Positions 56,495-64,000 of a stretch of DNA of 64,000 nucleotides are shown in pieces. Both the position numbers and the translations under genes were made by a program. Source of the DNA: Cervus elaphus (lineage: Eukaryota > Chordata > Mammalia > Artiodactyla > Cervidae); contig NC_057825.1 in NCBI RefSeq assembly GCF_910594005.1, positions 50,313,037-50,377,036 on the forward strand. Direction: 5' to 3'. The notes below the pieces were generated by a model. The model saw only the letters and a list, made by a program, of their open reading frames with translations, did not search any database and was not told where the DNA came from. Each line of letters begins with the position of its first letter. Position 1 is the stretch's first letter.

Positions 56495-57189
56495 ACAGAG
56501 GCATATCTCAAGAGATATTGGGAGTTTTTTGTCCCAATAAAATTACAATAAGGTAAATATTATAGCAGAGTGATTCACACAAATTTATTGGTGTTTTTCA
56601 TTTCATATAAATTGTGTTGTGTGTGCTTAGTCGCTCAGTCATGTCTGACTCTTTGTGACCCCATGGACTGCAGTCTGCCTCTGTCCATGGGGATTACCCA
56701 GGCAAGAATACTGGAATGGGTTGCCATGCCCTCCTATAGGGGATCTTCCCAACCCAGGGATCAAACTCTGCATGCAGGTGGATTCTTTACCAACTGAACC
56801 ACCAGGGAAGCCCATAAAATATGCTACCAATATACTATAATCTATTAAGTATGCAATAGTGTTATGTCTAAAAAAATGTATAGACTTTAATTAAAAATAC
56901 TTTCTTGCCAAAAAAATGCTAACCATCATCTGAGCCTTCAGCATATCATAGCAGTTACATCAAAGATCACTGATAGCCATAGCAAATATAATAATAATGA
57001 AAAGGTTTAAAATATTTTGAGAATTACCAAAATGTGACACTAAGAGATTGAAGTAAGCAAATGTGTTTGGAAAAATGAAGCTGATAGACTTGCTTGATGC
57101 AGAATTGCAACAAACCTTCAATTTGTAAATAATGCAATTTCTATAAAGCACAATAAAGTGAAGCACAATAAAATGAGGTATGCTTTTAT
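56495..57189 (+). mobile_element. Tigger1-like DNA transposon, internally deleted
   Basis: Terminal regions 'cagaggcatatctcaagagat' and 'aataaaatgaggtatgctttta' are inverted partners. The subterminal text ('gcaatagtgttatgtctaaaa', 'gctaaccatcatctgagcc', 'agattgaagtaagcaaatg') fits Tigger1 with the transposase gene deleted. Split by a Bov-tA at 56612-56814. Confidence 0.85.
56612..56814 (-). mobile_element. Bov-tA SINE, reverse, inside Tigger1
   Basis: Complete reverse copy ('cgctcagtcatgtctgactc' to 'gaaccaccagggaagccc'). Confidence 0.92.
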
Positions 57190-57212
57190 AACTATAAAAT
57201 ATAAATCTATAT

Positions 57213-57428
57213 TTGGCTTCCCAGGTGATGCTAGTGGTAAAGTACCTGCCTGTCAAGGCAGAAAACATCAGAGATGCAAGTTCTATCCCTGGGTCAGGAA
57301 GATCCACTAGAGGAGGGCATGGCATCCCACTCCAATATTCTCGCCTGGAGAATCTCATGGACAGAGGAGCCTGGCAGGCTACAGTCCATGGGATCAAAAG
57401 AGTCAGACACAACTGAGCACATAAACGC
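57213..57428 (+). mobile_element. Bov-tA SINE with 12-bp target duplication
   Basis: Identical flanks ATAAATCTATAT at 57201-57212 and 57429-57440. The head carries a small insertion around the B box. Confidence 0.94.
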
Positions 57429-57440
57429 ATAAATCTATAT

Positions 57441-58334
57441 CTGTATCTATATCTCCTGCTGGTTTTGTTTCCTGCCGTGACTAACACCATAGGGAATTGC
57501 AGTGTAACTAGAAATGAGTAGCTTGGGATGATTTTCCTTTTTCCCAATGTGGTTATGTAGCTGCTGTGGTGCACTAAAATCTCCCATCAGATATAAAGAC
57601 ATTAGTACCTTGGCAGGTAAGAAATCCACTTAACACAATTTTCAGGTGTTAGCCCCCTCAGGTGTTATCTCAGCTGAAGAGACCTGTGTCACCCAAGGTC
57701 TTATCCTTTTCCCATGTCCAGTAGCTGATTAATATATGGGTATAAAGTACAGCTCTCTCACTCCAAACTGTGACCATCTTAGCTCCATAGCAGCTTAGGG
57801 GTTAGTGGAGACTCTTTGAAGCGCACCTCCTCCATCTGTCCAGTCTTGCTTCTTCCACCATGATTCCTCAGGCATTAAGCCCAAGAACATGCCATGGTAA
57901 AATTCCTGAATACTAACCTCCATCCCAGAGTGAGACATCTTGCTTGACTCTTCCCAGTTCACATTTAACCTTTTGTGACACCGCTGGTCTTTATCATATC
58001 ATTTAATACACACTTTAGTTATTGTAAACCCATGACCTGCTAAGTTCATCTTGTCCTCAAATTTGTTTTTATTGCCATGAACATTATTTCGTGACATTTT
58101 AGAGTTAAATGGCTTGGGTTTGATATGCCTTCCAGTTCAAGATGAATCCCACTCATCATATTGTCTTATATTCATCAGCTTCACTAGTTTTTTTTATCAC
58201 TTGCACTACTCAGAAGACATTCAGTCTGTAACCCCCATACTTACTTCTGTACCTTCTTTTATCTGTATACTTTTGCCCATGTGCCTACAGGTAGAAGTTC
58301 CTAGAAGGCATGTGACTGTCCAGTATCTTGTGGT
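57441..58334. other. Intergenic, no feature seen
   Basis: Unique-looking, moderately pyrimidine-rich. Confidence 0.5.
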
Positions 58335-58542
58335 GAGTGAGTGAGTGAAGTTGCTCAGTCATGTCTGACTCTTTATGACCCCATGGACTGTAGACTACCA
58401 GGCTTCTCTGTCCATGGGATTCTCCAGGCAAGAAAACTGGAGTGGGTTGCCATTTCCTTCTCCAGGGGATCTTCCCGACCCAGGGATTGAACCCAGGCCT
58501 CCCGCATTGCAGGCTTTACCCTCTGAGCCACCAGGGAAGCCC
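58335..58542 (-). mobile_element. Bov-tA SINE, reverse
   Basis: Complete reverse copy preceded by (GTGA)n, its tail complement. Confidence 0.93.
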
Positions 58543-60354
58543 TAAACATATAGTACTGGACTTTTCTTTTTTTTAATGCATAAGAGCATGTGGTTTATGT
58601 GAGATAAGCTGTATGTTTAGCATCTTTTCTGTTGTATGTGATGAGTGTCTAGTTGGTACTCAAAACAGATGTATTGGCAAATCAAGAATTCCATTCATAC
58701 AGCAAATGAACCAATCATGGTTCAATGTTATTATGTTTGCAGGGATTATTTGAAAAATTTTTCCAGAATACTTGGATCTGGAAAGTATATTTATCTAGCT
58801 ATAATAACATTTATTGAGTAGCCTACACTCCCAAATACAACCGACATTCACTAACAGTTTTAAATTGTAGCCTTTAAACAATAGTAGTAACTGAACTGAA
58901 CTGAATAACCCAGAAATAGGATGCATTTACTAAATATTCACTAAGTAGGGCTAAACATAGTAAAATCAACTCCTAATTTGTTGGTGTATCTTGTGTGTAT
59001 CAAATGACTGCTGTGTATTTCAGTTTTCTCATTCTTCAATGTTGCTAGCTATACCAGATAGTAACAGTTAACATCATCAGGCTTCAGTTTACCAAACAGG
59101 AATTGATGGTAGCTAATGCAAATTCTAGCTCTAGGAAAGCTTGATGATAAAGGAGATGTTTGTATTATATATATGAATGTGTTCAATCAAGCTCATGTGT
59201 TCATGTAATGTTATACTAAAATAACAATGAGTGAATGTAGAAATGTTTAGAAAAAGTTAACAATGTACAAAATGTTCATTTCTGTCTGTTATGTACAGTA
59301 GGGAAAAGCAAACTTCAAGCAAAATTCCCAAACTAGGGAAAGATAAATTATGGTACATCAACTTTGTGGAACATTGTGCAGCTATTAAAAGATATACAAA
59401 ACATATGTAGAGCAATGCAAAATTATGTTTAGGATGCAGCATTAAGAACAAATGTTCAACGAAATCGGGTACTAGAATTGAAACTATAAAAAACAGGTAT
59501 ACATTTGGACAAAGAATGCATGAGAATACATGAAAAACAAAATAACTACTTTAGAGTGACAGAATTATGGATAATTTTTTCTTCAAAATTTTCTTTAATG
59601 TTATATTGTTTTTGTAATACAAATACTATGCATATGAAAAGAATTACAATGAATAAAGCAATCAGAGATTGTCTTAAAGAAAAACAGTAACATTAAATCA
59701 AGACAACCTACATGAGACACGTATTACATTTTCTGGAATCATTCACGCATAGGACATTTCCCAGAAGCCTAAAATGGCTGCTTAACCAAAGAATGTTGAC
59801 AACAAGATATTGGAGAGAGAGATAGGAAAGGAAAATGAGGGTTGTACGTCTACCACAAACTCCTTTGAAGACGGTTCCTTTCTTCTGACTTCTATATTAA
59901 CTCATGTAGCTTTGTACATTGTTAACATATTTACCATCTCTCTCCTTCCATTGTCCCCTTTCTCCACAGAACAAGTTCATGTGCAGCTTCCCTCAAACCA
60001 CTTAAGAATTAACAGGTAGACTGGAGAAAGGCCAGGAGGAAGGCTTCTATCTAGACTTTTAGAGAAGTTTTGTACTGTGATCTATCAAGATTGGAGAGAG
60101 TCAAAAGCAAAAGAATAAGAGAACAGGGGAGAGAATCTTTGAGACTGGCTCTATAACTACAGAAATTTGTCAGGCTAGGATTCAGAATAGGGACATTTTC
60201 TTTCATATGGTTATAAATATTCTTCCTGCAAAGTGGTTTTTGACTTTTTACTGGTGGGGCAAATCATGAATCATTTTAAGTTATAAAATATTTTAAAAGC
60301 ATGGGTCTTTGTTTTACAGTATGGTAGTACAGTAACTTCAATTCTACTTCCGTG
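58543..60354. other. 1.8 kb intergenic, no repeat recognised
   Basis: Contains an orphan (CTGAA)n-type run at about 58889-58905 resembling a BovB tail without a body. Otherwise nothing. Confidence 0.45.
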
Positions 60355-60421
60355 TGTATATTTATTATTTTTTTAATTAATTTTGATTGGAGGAATGTGT
60401 TAGTTTCTGCTGTTAGTTTAG

Positions 60422-60423
<2 letters not shown>

Positions 60424-60477
<54 letters not shown>
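60424..60477 (+). repeat. (CA)19 followed by (TA)n microsatellite
   Basis: CA array 60424-60462, TA array 60462-60477. The longest CA array in the window, within L1 3' UTR sequence. A good candidate polymorphic marker. Confidence 0.95.
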
Positions 60478-60478
<1 letters not shown>

Positions 60479-60555
60479 AAACCACTCTTTTTTAGATTCT
60501 ATTTCCATATAGGTCATTACAAGTGTTGAGCAGAGTTCCCTTTGCTATAAAGTAG

Positions 60556-61247
60556 AGCTTAACCTTCAGAAAACTAAGATCATGGCATCTGGTCCCATCA
60601 CCTCATGGGAAATAGATGGGGAGACAGTGGAAACAGTGTCAGACTTTATTTTTTTGGGCTCCAAAATCACTGCGGATGGTGACTGCAGCCATGAAATTAA
60701 AAGACGCTTACTCCTTGGAAGGAAAGTTATAACCAACCTAGATAGCATATTAAAAAGCAGAGACATTACTTTGCCAACAAAGGTCCGTCTGGTCAAAGCT
60801 ATGGTTTTTCCAGTGGTCATGTATGGATGTGAGAGTTGGACTGTGAAGAAAGCTGAGCGCCGAAAAATTGATGCTTTTGAACTGTGGTGTTGGAGAAGAC
60901 TCTTGAGAGTCCCTTGGACTGCCAGGAGATCCAACCAGTCCATCCTGAAGGAGATAAGTCCTGGGTGTTCACTGGAAGGACTGATGCTGAAGCTGAAACT
61001 CCAGTACTTTGGCCACCTCATGTGAAGAGTTGACTCATTGGAAAAGACCCTGATGCTGGGAGGGATTGGGGGCAGGAGGAGAAGGGGACGACAGAGGATG
61101 AGATGGCTGGATGGCATCACTGACTCAATGGGCATGAGTTTGAGTAAACTCCTGGAGTTTGTGATGGACAGGGAGGCCTGGCGTGCTGCGATTCATGTGG
61201 TCGCAAAGAGTCGGACACGACTGAGTGACTGAACTGAACTGAACTGA
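60556..61247 (+). mobile_element. BovB LINE 3' part, well preserved
   Basis: 5'-truncated just upstream of 'cagaaaactaagatcatggc'. The frame 60582-61025 is open for 147 codons (ITADGDCSHEIKRRLLLGRK, GCESWTVKKAERRK, LLRVPWTARRSNQSILKEIS), then a stop at 61023 and a second frame. Ends with three ACTGA tail units. The least diverged BovB here; lacks RT catalytic residues. Confidence 0.94.
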
Positions 61248-61315
61248 AACCCTTATTATCTATTTTATATATAGTGTATATATCAATACCAATCATGTAT
61301 ATTTAATGACTGTGT

Positions 61316-61989
61316 TTCCAAATAGGCTTTTGGGCATGAATAGAAGTATATTGTCACACTGGTCTATCAGTTTTAAATTGAATCAACTTTTTTCACACTG
61401 ATGCCAACTAACTGTCAGATAGTATTTCACCTAGAATTTTCATAATAATCTTTTCCTGGCCCTATAAAGCTAATTTGTTACCTTTTCTTCACCATTGATA
61501 CCAGAGTCATGCCTCCCCTACCCAGTGATCTTAATTTTCAGGGCAGGGTCATTAACTCTTATTTTAATATCTATAGTATATTTCCTAAAACTGTTATTTG
61601 AATTTCACAAGACTGCTAGTTGGTACCCTGCATATGCAAAAATATTACATCCCATGTGTATTAGATAGAACCCGTGTTTAAATCTGCATACTGATGAAGG
61701 AAGTGCCAAGTATTTGGTGCCTGGAAGGGTGGACTATGAGAAACATTAAAAATTCTTCACAAAATGCTTGTGGTGTTTTACTTGATAGTTATATGCAAAA
61801 CTTAAGCCTCTGTATTCTGTTTTAATATGGACATGGTGAGGTGATTTATTTTGGCCAATAAGACATGTGCAGAAGAGACATATATCCTTTCTAGGAGTGA
61901 ACACTAAAAGCAAGTGTCCCTTTTATTTCTCTTCCCTTTTCGTTGCTTCAGTGAATCAAAATCACTTGGCAAAACAAAGCCTTGGTCAG
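61316..61989. other. Intergenic, no feature seen
   Basis: Unique-looking. Confidence 0.45.
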
Positions 61990-62145
61990 TTTGAAGATGT
62001 GAGAAATTACACAAGCAGAGCTGCCCACTGACCTATGTTGAAAATGTAGTATGAATAAGAAATAAACATCTACTTTGTTAAGACACTGAGATTGTTGAAG
62101 CTGTTTGTTACCACAGCATAATAGAGCTATCCTAACTGAATTACA
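61990..62145 (+). mobile_element. Possible old repeat tail (family not named)
   Basis: 'agaaataaacatctactttg', 'gacactgagattgttgaagctg' and 'acagcataatagagctatcc' resemble a common mammalian repeat terminus. Low certainty. Confidence 0.35.
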
Positions 62146-62441
62146 ATGAGTAAAGAAAGATCTGAGAAGTTTTCTAAGTTTTATTAATAGTCTTTGGAAA
62201 AAATGTATTCTTTAGCATTTGACACAAAAGATGTATGCATTGTGCATGTAAGTTACTAAGCATAAAAACAAAGCAAACACCCATGAGCTTAACACTCAAA
62301 TAAAAAACTAGAACATTCCTGTATTGTTGAAGACTTTTTTTTAGATTTCTCCTCCATCTGAACATCTCCTCTTTGGATATAAGCACTGTCCTGCATTATT
62401 CTTTGTTTACCATTGCCTTATGAATGCATGCACATAGATAT

Positions 62442-62485
62442 CTATCTTTCATTTATCTATCTACCTATCTATCTATCTGTCTATT
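62442..62485 (+). repeat. (TATC)n microsatellite
   Basis: TATC units with a few substitutions, directly abutting the 3' side of a reverse Bov-tA. Confidence 0.85.
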
Positions 62486-62704
62486 TGCGTGCATGTTCAG
62501 CTGCTAAGTAATGTCTGACTCTTTGTGGCCCCATGAACTGCAGCCCACCAGGCTCCTCTATTGGATTCTCCTGGAAAGAATACTGAAGTGGGTTGCCATT
62601 TCTTCCTTTGGGGGATCTTTCTGACACAAGGGTTGAGACAAGGGGTTCAACCCTTGTCTCTTTCATTGGCAGACAGATTCCTTACTGCTGAGCCACCTGG
62701 GATG
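62486..62704 (-). mobile_element. Bov-tA SINE, reverse, with internal duplication
   Basis: Normal ends. In the tRNA-head region (62635-62660) an added segment forms a perfect hairpin: arms GAGACAAGGG and CCCTTGTCTC around a 6-nt loop. Confidence 0.9.
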
Positions 62705-62999
62705 CTATCTAATATTAAAATCAAAACAGGATGCAAATTTTTGTAAACTGTTCATTGCCTTTTTAATCACATTCTTTGTATAGACGAATAGTTACTTCTA
62801 CTATACTAACAGTTGACGCTTATCAAATACTTAGTATTTACCTAACATTGTTTTAATAGCTTTATATATGTTAATTTCTTTCTATGAGGTAGGGAATATG
62901 CATAATATCTTTTTAAAGATAAATTCCTTGTTCAAGTCTAGGTATATTATAAAAATCAAAGCTGGAGTAAAGACTCTGAACATTGGCTTCTGTATTAGA

Positions 63000-63485
63000 T
63001 TCTTATTGTGGCTATAACAAATCACCACATATTTGGTGGTTTAAAGCAATAGAAATTTATTACCTTACAGTTCTGGAGGGCATAAATTCTAAGTGGGTCT
63101 TACTGGACTAAAATCGAAATGTGGGCAAGGCTGAATTCTTTTCAGATGTTTTTAAGGAAAGTCCACTTTTTGCCTTTTCCAGGTTTTAGAGGCCATTTGC
63201 TTTCTTTGGCTTGTGGCTCCTTCCTCTGTGTTCAAAGTTAGGAGCACTGCATCTTCAAAACTCTAATTCTGACTCTTCTTCATCACTCTTACTCATAAGG
63301 ACCTTAGTTTTTACATTGGGCCCACCAAATAATCCAGAATAACCCCCATCTCAAGATCCTTAATTTAATTATATCTACAAATTTCCTTCTGCTTTCTGTA
63401 AACTAACATATTCACATGTTCCATACATTGGAACATGGATACCTTTCTGGTGGCCACAGTTCCAAAGTCCCCAGGATTAGTCACT
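63000..63485 (+). mobile_element. Old interspersed repeat, relative of 34528-34890
   Basis: 'ggctataacaaatcaccac', 'gtggtttaaagcaatagaaatttatt', 'acagttctggagggcataaa' and 'tcaagatccttaatttaatt'. Same unnamed family style as the 34.5-kb copy, more diverged. Confidence 0.5.
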
Positions 63486-63692
63486 ATTCTATACTGTCTC
63501 TCAGGGTAAAGAAGCCCAAAGATAACCTTGGACCAGTTCTACTGTAATATGCAAAATGACATCAAAAGCTATCATAAAAAGTACATTCTAAAACTGTGTG
63601 TACACTAAATTAGCCATGTAGAGAAAACCGTGAGCTCCTACTTTGGATCCAATCTATCAGTTCTTCAAGATATTTTATGATCATTTTATAGT

Positions 63693-64000
63693 TGGGCTTC
63701 CCTGGTGACTCAGTGGTAAAGAATCCACCTGCCAATGCAGTAGACACAGGTTCAATCCCTGGTCAGAGAAGATCCCACATGCCACAGAGCAGCTAAATCC
63801 ACACACCAAAACCACCGAGCCTGTGCTCTCGAGCCCAGGAGCTACAACTACTGAGCCCGGGTGCTGCAATTACTGAAGCCCTCATGCCCTAGAGCTCCAC
63901 AACAAGAGAAGCCACTGCAATGAGAAGCCCAGGCACCACAACTAGAGAGTAGATCCCAACTACTGCAACGAGAGAAAAGCCTGTGCTCAGAAATGAATAT
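63693..64000 (+). mobile_element. CHR-type SINE, cut by window edge
   Basis: tRNA-like head ('gggcttccctggtgactcag', 'ggttcaatccctggtc') followed by the CHR body with repeated 'acaactactgagccc', 'caacaagagaagccactgc' and 'gagaagcccaggcaccac'. The body differs from Bov-tA, so this is the older cetartiodactyl family. Confidence 0.9.

Larger units (their letters stand above)
60355..61315 (-). mobile_element. L1 3' UTR relic, reverse, split by BovB
   Basis: Left part 60355-60553 ('attttgattggaggaatgtg', 'gtgttgagcagagttccctttgctata') and right part 61248-61315 ('cccttattatctattttatata') are contiguous in the L1 3' end. Confidence 0.82.

Noticed and set aside
56960..57574. 204-codon minus-strand open frame, the longest in the window
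   Set aside because: It is a patchwork of Bov-tA (57213-57428), Tigger1 3' part and unique flank; no single protein family runs through it.
60566..61135. 189-codon minus-strand frame
   Set aside because: Antisense shadow of a BovB; the plus strand carries the real BovB frame.

Overview
The window is repeat-dense ruminant (bovid) genomic DNA carrying one recognisable protein-coding exon. The organism call rests on the interspersed repeats: BovB (RTE) LINEs, Bov-A2 and tRNA-headed Bov-tA SINEs, ruminant L1 (L1-BT type) and one CHR-type SINE. Together these point to Bovidae. Nothing visible separates cattle, buffalo, sheep or goat.

Left end (1-6.7 kb): the last intron and terminal exon of CTNNA2 (alpha-N-catenin) on the + strand. 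The exon starts after a good splice acceptor at 5774, encodes the final 95 residues and stops at 6061. A 3' UTR of about 660 nt follows, with AATAAA at 6704, and a second AATAAA lies at 6948. The intron holds young BovB/Bov-A insertions nested in an old MIR, plus MER5 and MIR relics.

From 7 kb to the right end no further gene is recognisable. This fits the gene-poor DNA known to lie downstream of CTNNA2 in mammals. The content is layered transposons: two adjacent L1 relics (10.5-15.3 kb) carrying younger L1 and BovB insertions; a stretch (16-23 kb) that may be a decayed ERVL-like provirus cut up by SINEs; a 5'-inverted BovB with perfect 11-bp target-site duplications (20.1-21.3 kb); a MIR split by an LTR (25.8-26.5 kb); two SINEs stacked at one target (30.2-30.6 kb); a 1.65-kb BovB with a dead reverse transcriptase (35.7-37.3 kb); an essentially full-length minus-strand L1-BT of about 8.8 kb (41.8-50.7 kb) with a solo LTR inside its 5' UTR and a BovB inside its target-site duplication; a 5'-inverted L1 (53.5-55.0 kb); a Tigger1-like transposon (56.5-57.2 kb); and scattered SINEs to the end. 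Between them are single-copy-looking AT-rich stretches.

There is no operon, CRISPR array, tRNA or rRNA gene, and I found no convincing new biological system. What can be read is a relative-age record of retroposition: target-site duplications, nesting order, inversions and insertion stacking. Repeat family names come from recognised consensus motifs, not a database search, and boundaries without a stated duplication are approximate.
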